In this document: positions 33,936 through 43,331 of the stretch, piece after piece
Position numbering within the stretch: position 1 is the stretch's first letter
How the letters are laid out: each line of letters opens with the position of its first letter
From: an uncultured Sutterella sp.
Lineage (GTDB): Bacteria > Pseudomonadota > Gammaproteobacteria > Burkholderiales > Burkholderiaceae_F
Length of the DNA stretch: 64,000 nt
Direction of reading: 5' to 3'
Assembly: GCA_934255515.1 (NCBI GenBank)
Contig: CAKQON010000002.1
Span: forward strand, 1 to 64,000
The notes under the pieces: model-generated
What the model was told of the DNA's origin: nothing
The model's input: the letters and a program-made list of their open reading frames with translations, nothing else
Databases searched by the model: none
Made by a program: the position numbers and the translations under genes

Positions 33936-34007
33936 GAATCTGAGCACGGACTCAGATTCATCACCCTCAAAGCCGCCCGGGGATCCCTCATCTCCGGGCG
34001 GCACTTT
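33936..34007 (+). terminator. Two hairpins between receptor and importer genes
   Basis: GAATCTGAG/CTCAGATTC (33936-33959) is followed by AAAGCCGCCCGG/CCGGGCGGC (33969-34002) and ACTTT. Neither has a full U-tract, so they probably reduce rather than stop read-through, giving more receptor than importer. Confidence 0.5.
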
Positions 34008-34036
34008 GCCATCCAACTCTTCATCCGGGCTTTCCC

Positions 34037-34837
34037 ATGTACGAACTCTCCGGCATCCGCACGGTTCGAGACGGCAGAACCATTCTCTCCATCGATCACC
34101 TCACCATCCCGACCAACGAGATGACGCTCATCCTCGGGCACAACGGGTCGGGCAAATCCACGCTCGCTTCCGTCATCTCCGGCCTTGTGGAGCCTGACGC
34201 CGGGAAGGTGATGCTGAACGGCAAGGACCTTTTTGCGCTCTCGGAACGCGACCGCGCGCGCGAAGTGGCGTTTCTTCCGCAGAAGCTTCCCGCATCGGCA
34301 GGCCTCATCTGCCGCGAGCTCGTTCGCCTCGGGCGCTACCCCTGGCGAGGACTTTTCGGACGCTGGCGCGACGAGGACGAACGCGCCATCGATGCGGCGC
34401 TCGAAGCCACGGGCACGAGTCGGTTTGCGCACGCCTTTGCGGACGACCTTTCGGGGGGCGAACGCCAGCGCGTCTGGATCGGGATGCTCCTCGCTCAAGC
34501 CTCTCCCGTGATGATTCTCGACGAACCCACTTCAGCCCTTGATGTCCGGCACCAGTACGGCGTGCTCGCGCTTCTCGAGAAAATCTGCCGCGAGGAAGGC
34601 CGGGGCGTCATCGCGATCATTCACGACATCAATCTCGCGCTCCGCTTTGCCACGCACATCGTTGCGATGAAGGGCGGACGCGTTCTTTTTGAAGGCTCCG
34701 CCGACCTGCTCGAAGACGAAAAGAACCTCCGGGCGCTCTTTGAAATCGACGTGAAGCTCATGAAGCACCCGATGCCGCCCAAGGATTATGCGGCGCTCCA
34801 CAAGGATCCTCTGCAGGTGTCGGTCGTATGCGAGTGA
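34037..34837 (+). CDS. fhuC: Siderophore ABC importer ATPase (FhuC-like)
   Basis: Drives uptake of ferric siderophore from the periplasm, 266 residues. Walker A GHNGSGKST is at 34-42, the signature LSGGERQRVW near 138, and Walker B MILDEPTSALD near 158, followed by the switch His in IIHDINLA. Q-loop and D-loop are intact. It overlaps the binding-protein gene by ten bases. The set ATPase, binding protein and fused permease matches fhuCDB of E. coli. Confidence 0.9.
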   Translation: MYELSGIRTVRDGRTILSIDHLTIPTNEMTLILGHNGSGKSTLASVISGLVEPDAGKVMLNGKDLFALSERDRAREVAFLPQKLPASAGLICRELVRLGRYPWRGLFGRWRDEDERAIDAALEATGTSRFAHAFADDLSGGERQRVWIGMLLAQASPVMILDEPTSALDVRHQYGVLALLEKICREEGRGVIAIIHDINLALRFATHIVAMKGGRVLFEGSADLLEDEKNLRALFEIDVKLMKHPMPPKDYAALHKDPLQVSVVCE

Positions 34838-35808
34838 CGTCTTCCTTCAATATCGGGCGCCGCAGACTGTTTGAAGTCTCTTTCGGGGCGGCCGCGCTTT
34901 CCCTCACGGGAATTCCGCTTTCCCCGGCTTTTGCCGGCGAGGAGGGAACAATCACCATCCGCGACTCCCGCGGCGTTCATGAATTTACTCGGGTTCCTCA
35001 GCGCGTCGTGGCGCTCCAGTGGGACATCCTTGAGAACCTCGTGGGTCTCGGGGTCCGCCCGGCCGGCGCGGCAGACATTGCGTCCTGGGCCGAATGGGTG
35101 AGGGAGCCTGCGCTCCCAGACAGAATCGTCGACGTAGGGACGAGAGCAGAACCCAATCTCGAGCGGATTGCGGAATTGAAGCCCGACCTCATTCTGATCG
35201 GACCCACGCAGGAGGATCTGCTCCCGCAGCTCAAGGACATTGCGCCGGTCCTTCTCTTTGAAAACTACAGGGCCGAGAGCGCTGAAGACGAAGCCGAAAC
35301 CGCGATCGTGCAGTTTCGCGAGCTCGGCCGGCTCTTTCGTGCGGAAGACCGTGCAGAGGCGGAGATCGCCCGGATCGAAGCGGGGCTCGCTGAGCTCAGG
35401 GACAAAGTGAAGCGCGCTTTCGGGACGACTCCCGAAGTGCAGGTGATCCGCTTTTCGAGCCTTACGACGCTTTTTGTCTATACGCCCAATTCGATCTGCA
35501 ACTATGCGCTGAAGAAAATGGGCATCCGGCAGCCGCTTCAGCTTCCCAATGCGAGCTACGGACTCACGCAGGTGCGGATCCGCGATTTGAAGGACTATGC
35601 GGATGCGTACGTGGTCTACATCCGTCCCTTCGCGATGGAAAAGAAGGTCCTCAATTCCATTCTCTGGTGCGCAACGCCCTTTGCGAGAAAAGGGCATGTT
35701 GCCGCAACCGAGCCCTACTGGAGTCACGGCGGGGCGCCTTCGATTCTCGTGACGGCCAGGCGCATCACGGATGCGCTCCTCACCCTTGCTCCGGGAGCCG
35801 GGCAATGA
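34828..35808 (+). CDS. fhuD: Siderophore-binding periplasmic protein (FhuD-like)
   Basis: Captures the ferric siderophore and delivers it to the permease, 326 residues. The N-terminus has a twin-arginine signal (GRRRLFE, then a hydrophobic stretch to AFAGEE, about residue 36), as in E. coli FhuD. The two-lobed class III binding fold shows RVVALQWDILENLVGLGVRP and PDLILIGP. It is 4 bases overlapped (ATGA) by the permease gene. Confidence 0.87.
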   Translation: MRVTSSFNIGRRRLFEVSFGAAALSLTGIPLSPAFAGEEGTITIRDSRGVHEFTRVPQRVVALQWDILENLVGLGVRPAGAADIASWAEWVREPALPDRIVDVGTRAEPNLERIAELKPDLILIGPTQEDLLPQLKDIAPVLLFENYRAESAEDEAETAIVQFRELGRLFRAEDRAEAEIARIEAGLAELRDKVKRAFGTTPEVQVIRFSSLTTLFVYTPNSICNYALKKMGIRQPLQLPNASYGLTQVRIRDLKDYADAYVVYIRPFAMEKKVLNSILWCATPFARKGHVAATEPYWSHGGAPSILVTARRITDALLTLAPGAGQ

Positions 35809-37838
35809 CGCAGCAATCTTCATTGGGATTCAAATCCGCGGGCGCGCTCATCGCCATCCTCGGCATTCTCTTTGCCGTCGGGATTGCGCTTCCGCTTACG
35901 ATCGAGAATCCGCTTTCCTTCACGGACTGCCTCGATCTTCTCCTTCATCCGGCGAAGGCCGAGAGCTTTGACGCCTACTACTACGCCTACGGGACGCTCC
36001 CGAGACTTGCCGCCGCCATTTTCGGGGGCGTCATTCTCGGTCTGGTCGGGTGTCTTCTTCAGCAGCTGACGCAGAACCCGATGACATCGCCCCTCACGCT
36101 CGGCACCTCGTCGGGCGGGTGGCTCGCGATCGTCGTTCTCTCCGCCTTCTTCCCGGAGGCCGCGAGCGAATGGCTTCTCGCAGCCGCATTTGCCGGGGCG
36201 CTCCTCGCCTTCGGACTCATCGTCCTCATTACGGGACCGAGAAACATGACGGGCGTCATCCTCGTCATTTCGGGCATGGTCGTCAATCTCCTCTTCGGCG
36301 CGATAGCGACGGCAGTGGTGCTCCTTCACGCGGACTTCATCCAGAATGTCTTTCTCTGGGGCGCGGGCGACCTTTCGCAGAACGGCTGGAGCGGGCTCGA
36401 ATGGCTCCTCCCGAGAACGCTTCCCGTCATCCTGCTGATTCTTCTTTTTGCGCCGAGAGCGCTCGCCCTCATTTCGCTCGGCGACGAAGGCGCCCGGGCA
36501 AGGGGCCTTCCGGTGGTGCCGGTCTTCATAGCGCTTACGGCGCTCGGGGTCTGGCTCGTTGCCGCCTTCATCACGACGGCGGGCGTCATCAACTTTACGG
36601 GCCTTATTGCCCCCAATATCGCGCGGGCGGCGGGATTCCGCTCGCCGGGCAGGCAGCTTCTCGCGAGCATTCTGATCGGCGCGGCGCTTCTCACGGCAAC
36701 GGACGGAGCGGCGATCTGGCTCTCCGCCCTCACGGGCGACATCGTTCCGACGGGCGTGGTCTCGGCCGTGGTAGGTACGCCCATCTTCATCTGGATCGTT
36801 CGCCGGCAGATGAGTTCGCTTTCGGCTGAAGCCTCGGGAACGGGCAAAGAAAGTCTCGTGTCCGCAGGCAAAACGCTCTCGAAATCCGGCGTCGCCGTGC
36901 TGGCGCTCGCGCTCGCGGGCGTTCTTTTCCTCAACCTCTTTCTCGTGAGCCGCGGGGAAGGCTGGACCTTCGGACTTGCCGGGGACTATGAACTGCTCCT
37001 CAGAAGCCCGAGGCTCGTGACGGCGCTCGCCGCCGGCGCGGGACTCGCAGCTGCCGGCGTGATTCTGCAGCGCCTCATCCGGAATCCTCTCGCGTCGCCC
37101 GATATTCTCGGCGTCTCAGCGGGCGCTTCCTTCGCGATGGTCGCGGGGTCGCTCTGGTTCGGGGCGAGCGTCGGGGCTTCGGGGTCCCTGAGAGCGCTGA
37201 TCGGGAGCCTCGCTGTTCTTGCGGTTCTCCTTCTGCTCTCAAGGCGCGCGCACTTCGCCCCGGGCATCATCGTGCTCTCGGGCATTGCGCTCTCAGCGTT
37301 CCTTGACTCCGTCACGACGCTCTCGCTCTCGCGCGGAACGATGGAAAACTACTTCATCCTGCAGTGGCTTTCCGGTTCGACCTACCGCACGACGCCTGAG
37401 GCGGCGGGGCTCCTCGTGCTCGGGGTCGGGCTTCTCATCGCCGCGGCGCTCGCGGTCTCAAGAAGCATGACGCTCCTCACCGTCGGGCGCGACTTCGCGC
37501 AGTCGAGGGGGCTCCCGCTGGGAATGGCCTCTCTCATGCTTCTCGGACTCTGCGCGCTTCTCTGCGCCATTTCAACGGCCGCCATGGGGCCCGTCGCCTT
37601 TGTGGGCCTTGCTGCTCCGCACATGGCGCTCATGATGGGCGCGAGAACCGTGAAGGCGCAGCTTTTTGCGGCCGCGCTCCTCGGCGGCGCCATCGTCTCG
37701 TGGGCGGACTGGCTCGGGCAAGTGCTGATCTACCCGGCGCAGATTCCTGCGGGCACGCTCGCGGCGATTCTCGGCGCAGGCTACTTCCTGGCGCTGCTGC
37801 TCGGCAGCCGCCTCAGAAAGCGGGATGTGGTTCATTAA
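35805..37838 (+). CDS. fhuB: Fused siderophore ABC permease (FhuB-like)
   Basis: Inner-membrane permease, 677 residues, built from two FecCD/BtuC-type halves (about 1-335 and 345-677) joined by a short charged linker. Each half has about ten helices and a coupling loop: LGTSSGGWLAI in the first, LGVSAGASFAM in the second. Both halves also carry the GLIAPN / GLAAPH motif. The E. coli FhuB of about 660 residues has the same fusion. The ATG at 35805 overlaps the fhuD stop; a longer frame upstream lies inside fhuD. Confidence 0.92.
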   Translation: MTQQSSLGFKSAGALIAILGILFAVGIALPLTIENPLSFTDCLDLLLHPAKAESFDAYYYAYGTLPRLAAAIFGGVILGLVGCLLQQLTQNPMTSPLTLGTSSGGWLAIVVLSAFFPEAASEWLLAAAFAGALLAFGLIVLITGPRNMTGVILVISGMVVNLLFGAIATAVVLLHADFIQNVFLWGAGDLSQNGWSGLEWLLPRTLPVILLILLFAPRALALISLGDEGARARGLPVVPVFIALTALGVWLVAAFITTAGVINFTGLIAPNIARAAGFRSPGRQLLASILIGAALLTATDGAAIWLSALTGDIVPTGVVSAVVGTPIFIWIVRRQMSSLSAEASGTGKESLVSAGKTLSKSGVAVLALALAGVLFLNLFLVSRGEGWTFGLAGDYELLLRSPRLVTALAAGAGLAAAGVILQRLIRNPLASPDILGVSAGASFAMVAGSLWFGASVGASGSLRALIGSLAVLAVLLLLSRRAHFAPGIIVLSGIALSAFLDSVTTLSLSRGTMENYFILQWLSGSTYRTTPEAAGLLVLGVGLLIAAALAVSRSMTLLTVGRDFAQSRGLPLGMASLMLLGLCALLCAISTAAMGPVAFVGLAAPHMALMMGARTVKAQLFAAALLGGAIVSWADWLGQVLIYPAQIPAGTLAAILGAGYFLALLLGSRLRKRDVVH

Positions 37839-38175
37839 AGGTCTGAAGGCGTCCGGGAGGTCCCGGCGTCTTCCGGGCGCCTGCAGCTCGCGTCTTACTG
37901 ATCAGTCCTCGCGCGAGGAGCATTTCTCAGGAATGCGCCGGGTTCTTCCGTAAAGAGCGTTCAATTCCTCAATCTTTCCCTAGTACGGCAGAAAAAGCTT
38001 GACAGCATTACCGCGACATTACGCATAATCACAACCTTGCCTCTTATTATTATTGAAGGCCTTTGAGAGTCCCCGAGCCCCCAGATCTCTCCGACGCTCC
38101 CACTTCGATGAGCCCCATGCGGATGAGCTCCCGGCCTCTTTTGCCTCAAGCGCCTTGTTGTTACTGGTGACTGCT
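37839..38175 (+). promoter_or_regulatory. Intergenic region with promoter of the nucleoside operon
   Basis: No gene is seen. A GC-rich stem (GGCGTCCGGG and GGGCGCC, about 37849-37882) follows fhuB without a U-tract. TTGACA at 37999-38004 and CATAAT at 38024-38029, 19 bases apart, are a probable promoter for the kinase gene. A 140-base leader follows. Confidence 0.5.
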
Positions 38176-39132
38176 ATGCCCCGCGTTCTCAATATCGGCT
38201 CCCTCAACATCGACTACGTCTACCAGGTCCCGCACTTCCTGCGGGGCGGGGAAACGCTTGCCGCCTACCGGCGCGCGATTCACATCGGCGGCAAGGGCCT
38301 CAATCAGAGCGCGGCGCTTGCCCGCGCCGGTCTGAGAACGAGCCACGCCGGCATCGTTGGTCAGGACGGCACGTTCCTCAAGGTCTTCCTCGAGCACGAG
38401 GGCGTGGGCGTCTCGCGCGTTGCGGTTGATCCGAACGAAGCCTCGGGCCACACCTTCATTCAGGTGGTCCCTGAAGGCGGCGAAAACGCCATTCTTTACT
38501 ACCCGGGCACCAATGTGCGCCTCACGCCCGAATTCGTGAAGTCCGCGATGGCCGATTTCGGCGAGGGCGACGCGCTCCTCGTTCAGAACGAAACGAGCGC
38601 GGTGCGCTATTCGATCGAGCATGCGCTCGAGAAGGGCATGCGCGTCATCTTCAACCCTTCGCCCTTTGATTCTCAGGCGCCGCTTCTTCCGCTCAACCGC
38701 ATTTCCGCGCTGATTGCGAACGAAACCGAAGCCGAGGGCCTTCTCGGTCTCGAAAAGAAGGAGAAGACTCCGGAAGAAGCGATGGACATCGTCGCTGAAC
38801 TCGGCCGCCGCTATCCCGACACCGTGATTCTCGTCACGCTCGGAAGCCAGGGCGTCGTCTGCCGCATGCCCGGGTTTGAACCTGATTTCATCAAGGCCTT
38901 CCCGGTGCATCCCGCTGATACGACGGGCGCTGGCGACACCTTCACGGGCTTTGCCGTGCGCGCCCTTATGGACGCCTGGGAGAAGAAGGACGCCGAAGAG
39001 GCCCATGCGGTGCTTCTCGAGGGCCTTCGCTTTGCCGCGATGGCTGCGGCGATTTCGGTGACGCGCCCGGGTGCGGCCGAATCCATTCCGTACTGGAAGG
39101 AAGTCGACGAAGCCATGCGCGATACGGACTAA
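38176..39132 (+). CDS. PfkB-family carbohydrate kinase (ribokinase-like)
   Basis: Phosphorylates a sugar, probably ribose set free by the next enzyme, 318 residues. N-terminal NIGSLNIDYVYQVP and the G-G-K-G-L-N-Q-S-AALARAG segment resemble ribokinase (GGKGANQAVAAARLG). The catalytic anion hole and base are in PADTTGAGDTFTG near residue 254. The ATG at 38176 has a weak GGTGA site. It lies 15 bases before a nucleoside hydrolase gene: together they would turn ribonucleosides into base plus ribose-5-phosphate. Confidence 0.87.
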   Translation: MPRVLNIGSLNIDYVYQVPHFLRGGETLAAYRRAIHIGGKGLNQSAALARAGLRTSHAGIVGQDGTFLKVFLEHEGVGVSRVAVDPNEASGHTFIQVVPEGGENAILYYPGTNVRLTPEFVKSAMADFGEGDALLVQNETSAVRYSIEHALEKGMRVIFNPSPFDSQAPLLPLNRISALIANETEAEGLLGLEKKEKTPEEAMDIVAELGRRYPDTVILVTLGSQGVVCRMPGFEPDFIKAFPVHPADTTGAGDTFTGFAVRALMDAWEKKDAEEAHAVLLEGLRFAAMAAAISVTRPGAAESIPYWKEVDEAMRDTD

Positions 39133-39147
39133 TTGAAGGAAAAAACG

Positions 39148-40092
39148 ATGACGGAACCGAGAAAAATCATTCTCGACTGCGATCCGGGGTACGACGACGC
39201 GGCGGCAATCATTCTGGCCGCCGGATCGCCCGCGGTGAAGATCATTGCCCTCACGACGGTCGCGGGCAACCAGACGATCGAAAAGGTCACGTCGAACGCG
39301 CTTCGCATCGCGCGCCTCGCGGGCCTCTCCGACATTCCGATCGCGATGGGCGCGAAGCGCCCGTTGATCCGCCCGGCGGTGGAAGTCTGCAAGGAAATCC
39401 ACGGCGAATCGGGGCTTGACGGCGCCGACATGCCGGAAGCCGACATTCCGCTCGACCCCCGTCCTGCCGCTCAGCTCATTGTCGACACCATCATGCGCGA
39501 GCCTGAGGGCACGGTGACGCTCGTTCCGACCGGTCCCCTCACCAACATCGCCCTTGCGGCGAGGCTTGAGCCTCGGATTGTTTCGCGCGTGAAAGAAGTC
39601 GTCCTCATGGGCGGCGCCTGCAAGGAAGGGAACGTCACTCCCTGCGCGGAATTCAATATCGAAAACGATCCGGAAGCCGCGCACATTGTCTTCAACGAAC
39701 CCTGGAAGGTGACGATGGTGGGGCTCGACCTCACCTACCAAGCCCGGGCTGAGAAGCACGTGCGCGACCGCATCCAGGCGATCGGTACGAAGCCCGCGCA
39801 CTTCCTCTGGCAGGTTCTCGAAGCCTTTGCGAAGAACTACAAGGCCTGGCGCGGATTTGATGCGCCGCCCCTTCATGATCCCTGCGCGGTCGCCTACGTG
39901 ATCGACCCGACCCTCATGGAGGTCCGCCCCGCGGTGATCAATGTGGAGATCCGGGGCGAGCTCACAACCGGCATGACGGTCGCGGATCTGCGCCGTCCGG
40001 CGCCCGAAGGGTGCCATACCTTTGCGGCGCTCAAACTCGACAAGGACCGCTTCTGGGATCTGATGGCGAAGTCCGTTGAACGGATCGGCTGA
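39148..40092 (+). CDS. Inosine-uridine-preferring nucleoside hydrolase
   Basis: Cleaves the N-glycosidic bond of ribonucleosides to base and ribose, 314 residues. The calcium-binding DCDPGYDDAAA lies near residues 8-18; VLMGG-type, EFNIENDPEA and the C-terminal HDPCAVAYV (active-site His and Asp) are all present. AAGGA precedes the ATG; an upstream in-frame TTG is unlikely. It forms an operon with the kinase in front. No nucleoside transporter is beside it. Confidence 0.92.
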   Translation: MTEPRKIILDCDPGYDDAAAIILAAGSPAVKIIALTTVAGNQTIEKVTSNALRIARLAGLSDIPIAMGAKRPLIRPAVEVCKEIHGESGLDGADMPEADIPLDPRPAAQLIVDTIMREPEGTVTLVPTGPLTNIALAARLEPRIVSRVKEVVLMGGACKEGNVTPCAEFNIENDPEAAHIVFNEPWKVTMVGLDLTYQARAEKHVRDRIQAIGTKPAHFLWQVLEAFAKNYKAWRGFDAPPLHDPCAVAYVIDPTLMEVRPAVINVEIRGELTTGMTVADLRRPAPEGCHTFAALKLDKDRFWDLMAKSVERIG

Positions 40093-40121
40093 TGGGTTCC
40101 GCAAGACTCCCTCAGGATATG

Positions 40122-40162
40122 AAGCTGCCGGGTTTCCTAAAACCGAAGTCCGGCAGCTTTTC
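40122..40162 (+). terminator. Intrinsic terminator after the nucleoside hydrolase
   Basis: AAGCTGCCGG (40122-40131) pairs with CCGGCAGCTT (40150-40159), followed by TTTCG. Confidence 0.85.
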
Positions 40163-40297
40163 GCCGGGCGCCTCCGATAAAGGCAGACCTTTGCCGCGGG
40201 TAACTGCTCAGAAGGCGGAGTAATACCGCAAGGCCCGGGCAGATAGTTGATTTTCAGATAAAGAAGTCCGGTACACTTTTCCTCACTGATTACACGG

Positions 40298-40320
40298 GAT
40301 CGCGACCCGGATGCGATCCG
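40298..40320 (+). other. Leader hairpin of the MetQ gene
   Basis: GGATCGC (40298-40304) and GCGATCC (40314-40320), 23 bases before the start codon and just ahead of the ribosome site GAGGAAA. It could control ribosome access, but it does not match a known riboswitch that I recognise. Confidence 0.4.
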
Positions 40321-40342
40321 CCTGAAAAGAGGAAAAAGCAAA

Positions 40343-41146
40343 ATGCAACGCCGTAAATTGATCTTCGCCGCCGCGGCTGCTGCCGCATCGGCTCCCTTCC
40401 TGGGAGCAGCTTCCGCCTTCGCTGCTGAAAAGACGCTTCGCGTCGGCGTCACCGCCGGCCCGTCGGCTCAGATTCTGGAATACGTTGTCCCGATCGCGAA
40501 GGAGCTCGGCCTCAACGTCAAGATCTATGAGTTCCAGGACTACATTCAGCCCAACGCCGCGCTCGACGCCGGCGACATCGACGCCAATATTTACTGCACG
40601 AAGCCCTTCCTCGACCATGAGAACGAAACCCGCGGCTACAGCCTGAGAATCGCGGCGCCTGCTTTCACGCTCCCGATGGCGGTGTACTCAAAGAAGATCA
40701 AGTCGCTCAAGGACCTTCCGCAGGACGCGACGGTCGGCATCCCGAATGATCCGGCAATGGGCGGGCGAGGACTGTTGCTACTCGCTGCGGGCGGCCTCAT
40801 CAAGCTCCGCGAGGGCACGGGACTTCTTCCCTCGAAGCTCGACATCATTGAGAACCCGAAGAATCTGAAGGTTGTGGAGCTTGAGGCCGCGCAGCTGCCG
40901 CTTTCGCTCAACGACCTCACGATCGCCTGCGTGAACGGCAACTACGCTGCCGTGGCGGGGCTCAACCCGAGCAGGGACGGCCTTCTCGTTGAATCGGCAA
41001 ACGGCCCCTACGTCTGCAACATCGTCGTCACCGAAAAGAACCTCAACGAGCCCTGGGTCAAGACATTCGTGAAGGCCTATCAGGATCCGCGCGTGAAGGA
41101 ATGGATCCTCAAAAAGTTTGAGGGCTCCGTGATCCCCGGATTCTGA
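40343..41146 (+). CDS. MetQ/NlpA-family substrate-binding protein
   Basis: Periplasmic binding protein for methionine or a related compound, 267 residues. After a signal peptide (cleavage after AFAA, about 28) the NlpA fold shows LRVGVTAGPSAQILE, VKIYEFQDYIQPNAALDAGDIDANIY, VGIPNDPAMGGRGLLLL and PGF at the end. Most MetQ proteins are lipoproteins, but this signal has no lipobox Cys, so it should be soluble. The ATPase (MetN) and permease (MetI) are not next to it; terminators stand on both sides, so it is an orphan. Confidence 0.88.
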   Translation: MQRRKLIFAAAAAAASAPFLGAASAFAAEKTLRVGVTAGPSAQILEYVVPIAKELGLNVKIYEFQDYIQPNAALDAGDIDANIYCTKPFLDHENETRGYSLRIAAPAFTLPMAVYSKKIKSLKDLPQDATVGIPNDPAMGGRGLLLLAAGGLIKLREGTGLLPSKLDIIENPKNLKVVELEAAQLPLSLNDLTIACVNGNYAAVAGLNPSRDGLLVESANGPYVCNIVVTEKNLNEPWVKTFVKAYQDPRVKEWILKKFEGSVIPGF

Positions 41147-41180
41147 TTTCTTCCGACGATCAACGGCAAGGTTTTGCAGG

Positions 41181-41219
41181 AAAAGCCGGCTGGAACTCTG
41201 CGTTCCGCCGGCTTTTCTT
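41181..41219 (+). terminator. Intrinsic terminator after metQ-like gene
   Basis: AAAAGCCGGC (41181-41190) pairs with GCCGGCTTTT (41207-41216), then CTT. The leading A-run allows use from the minus strand as well. Confidence 0.87.
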
Positions 41220-41257
41220 CACTTGTTGCCGCGCTCCCTTCAGGTTTGCGCTTCAGG

Positions 41258-41968
41258 TTATTTGCGCTCGAGCGGCACTTCCCGGGGCTCTTCCATGGGC
41301 GGCTTCTCTTTCGGGAAGAGCCGGTTCAGTCCCTGATCGATCGCCCTGGCAAAGAGGCCGATCAAAACGGCGGAAGCGAGCGTCCCCTCGCGGATCGCAT
41401 GAATTTCGCCGAGAAAAACGAGACCCATGAGAGCGGCAAGCCCCGTTAGCGCAAGGTCGTTCGCGATCTTCATCGTGCCGAAGGATTTGCGTGCGAGCGC
41501 GGCCGCCGCAATGACGAAGCCTTCGCCCGGCTGCACGAGCGTTTTCGAGCGGATCTGCATCACGGTGCCGAGCGCGAGGATGACGTTCCCGACGACGCTC
41601 ATGAGGGCGCCCGTCCACCAGCCGGTTGGCGTGAGGGAGGAAAGAAGGAGCATCGATAGGTCGATGAAGGCGCCGAAGAGAAAGCCGATCGGGATCTGGA
41701 GGAGATTCAACGGCGAATAGCGCTTCCGCAGAAGGGCAATCTGCCCGGCAACGTACGCAAAGTTGAGAATGACGACGCAGGTGCCGAAGGTGAGTCCTGT
41801 GATGGCCGCACCCGTGTAGGGGACGGTGCTGATGGGCGTGGTTCCGAGGCCTGCAAGCGTTGTGAGCGCAATCCCGAGGGAGGCGAGAAACATCCCGGCG
41901 AGAAGCAGAAGAATGCGAAGAAGTAGGTGCGTGAATCGCCGGCGGGAGCTCGAGTGCGAAAGCGTCAT
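41258..41968 (-). CDS. YczE/YitT-like membrane protein
   Basis: Integral membrane protein, 236 residues, about five helices. The N-terminal half has the family-like GIALTTLAGLGTTPISTVPY and the segment NLLQIPIGFLFGAFIDL. Members of the YczE/YyaS group have no firm function; transport or regulation has been suggested. The C-terminal tail is charged (KEKPPMEEPRE). It lies downstream of the porin gene, separated by a terminator, so it may have its own promoter. Confidence 0.75.
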   Translation of the reverse strand: MTLSHSSSRRRFTHLLLRILLLLAGMFLASLGIALTTLAGLGTTPISTVPYTGAAITGLTFGTCVVILNFAYVAGQIALLRKRYSPLNLLQIPIGFLFGAFIDLSMLLLSSLTPTGWWTGALMSVVGNVILALGTVMQIRSKTLVQPGEGFVIAAAALARKSFGTMKIANDLALTGLAALMGLVFLGEIHAIREGTLASAVLIGLFARAIDQGLNRLFPKEKPPMEEPREVPLERK

Positions 41969-41999
41969 TCCTGAATGATCTGTCGGTGAAAGTCAAAAG

Positions 42000-42032
42000 A
42001 AAAAAATGGAAGCTTCTTTGCGGGAAGCTTCC
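42000..42032 (-). terminator. Intrinsic terminator after the porin gene
   Basis: GGAAGCTTC (42008-42016) pairs with GAAGCTTCC (42024-42032). On the minus strand a run of U's follows (42006-42000). Confidence 0.8.
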
Positions 42033-42131
42033 AAAAGAGAAAGGTGAGAGAAGACTCATGCAGTCCGGGAAGAGAAAAGAGGAGATCCAGGTTCTCTTTT
42101 TCTCTCCCGGAGAATCAGGCTTTAAGCGCAA

Positions 42132-43286
42132 TCAGAAGCGATGCACCATGCCGGCCGTGAGTTCGTAGCCCCACGGGGTGGCGTCGGTCTTCGAGGCATT
42201 CACCTCAACTTTTTCCTGAGACCAGCCGCCCATCACGTAGACGGCAGTGCGCTTTGAGAGGTTGTAGTCGTAGCCGACCGCAGCCATCGTGCGCTTGAAG
42301 TCAACGTCCTTTTCGTTATGCATGTCGCGGTGGCCGGCCATAGCCTTCGCCACGCCGCCCATGAAGGGAACATGGACGCCGAGATTGAAGCCGTAGCCCG
42401 TGACGAAGCCGTACTGAGCTTGGGTTCCGAGAGCGCTGAGGCCGGCGGACACGACGCCCGCACGCTGTGCGTAGCTGAGTTCCTGGTCTTCGAAATACTG
42501 GCCGAAGGCGAGGAGCTTCACGCCGCCGTCGAAGGCATAGTTGCCGCCGAGGGTGACGGTGACGCCTGCGTCGTCATGGGCGCGGGCGGCTGTCCTGCCG
42601 TTGCCGTACATCGTCGTGTCGGCGACGAGCACCGCTTCAACCGGGCCCTGCTGGAAGCGCACCGCGGCGGACGCGTAGCGGTCGGAATCCGCCATGCCTT
42701 CGCGGTTCGTGGTATCCGTCTTCGAGTCGTTCTTGAAGGAATACATCGCGTAGCCGGTGAAGCCGGAGAAGGTCGGCGTGCGGTAGGAGATGGCGTTGTC
42801 GACGCGCGTCCACATCGAAGCCGTTACGGCGCCCGAGCCGAAGGCCTGGGTGTAGTTCGCAAAGAGCGGGTCGATGGCGCGGAAGAGGCCGTTCGCACCC
42901 AGAACGCTCCCGAAGATCGGGAGGCGGCCGACGGCGAGAGCGCCGAAGCCGCCCGAGAGGGTGAGCGAGGCTTCACGGCCGAAGAGGCGGCCGTTCTGCT
43001 CCATGTTGCCCGTATCGGACTCAAAGCCCGATTCGAGGATGAAGCCCACCTTCATGCCGTTTCCGAGGTCTTCGCTGCCGCGAATGCCCCAGCGGGAGCC
43101 GAATTCCTGGCCCGTGGTCATTTTGAAGGTGTCGGCGGCGTCGCGGCCGGCGGCATCAGGGTCGGCGTGAACGAAGGAAAGGCCGGTATCGAGGACGCCG
43201 TAGACCAGGGCGTCGGCAGCAGAGGCGTTCATGGAGGCGCCGGCAAAGAGCCCGGCGACGGCGAGCGCTGAAAGAGACTTTTTCAT
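42132..43286 (-). CDS. Betaproteobacterial general porin
   Basis: Outer-membrane 16-strand porin, 384 residues. The signal peptide MKKSLSALAVAGLF... ends at ASAAD (about 24). The mature start ALVYGVLDTGLSFV, then SRWGIRGSEDLGNGMKVGFILESGF, is the standard neisserial/burkholderial porin opening. The C-terminus ELTAGMVHRF ends in Phe, the barrel-assembly signal. It follows the tetraheme cytochrome gene by 45 bases and is likely co-transcribed with it, so it may admit the electron acceptor of the flavocytochrome (inference). Confidence 0.93.
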   Translation of the reverse strand: MKKSLSALAVAGLFAGASMNASAADALVYGVLDTGLSFVHADPDAAGRDAADTFKMTTGQEFGSRWGIRGSEDLGNGMKVGFILESGFESDTGNMEQNGRLFGREASLTLSGGFGALAVGRLPIFGSVLGANGLFRAIDPLFANYTQAFGSGAVTASMWTRVDNAISYRTPTFSGFTGYAMYSFKNDSKTDTTNREGMADSDRYASAAVRFQQGPVEAVLVADTTMYGNGRTAARAHDDAGVTVTLGGNYAFDGGVKLLAFGQYFEDQELSYAQRAGVVSAGLSALGTQAQYGFVTGYGFNLGVHVPFMGGVAKAMAGHRDMHNEKDVDFKRTMAAVGYDYNLSKRTAVYVMGGWSQEKVEVNASKTDATPWGYELTAGMVHRF

Positions 43287-43331
43287 GATGGATTTCCAGA
43301 AATGAGGTGCTTCAAACTGCCCTGGAGGCCC

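Noticed and set aside
34006..35823. Minus-strand and alternative-frame ORFs over the fhu genes (for example 34786-35823)
   Set aside because: They overlap genes with complete ABC importer motifs and show no family features.
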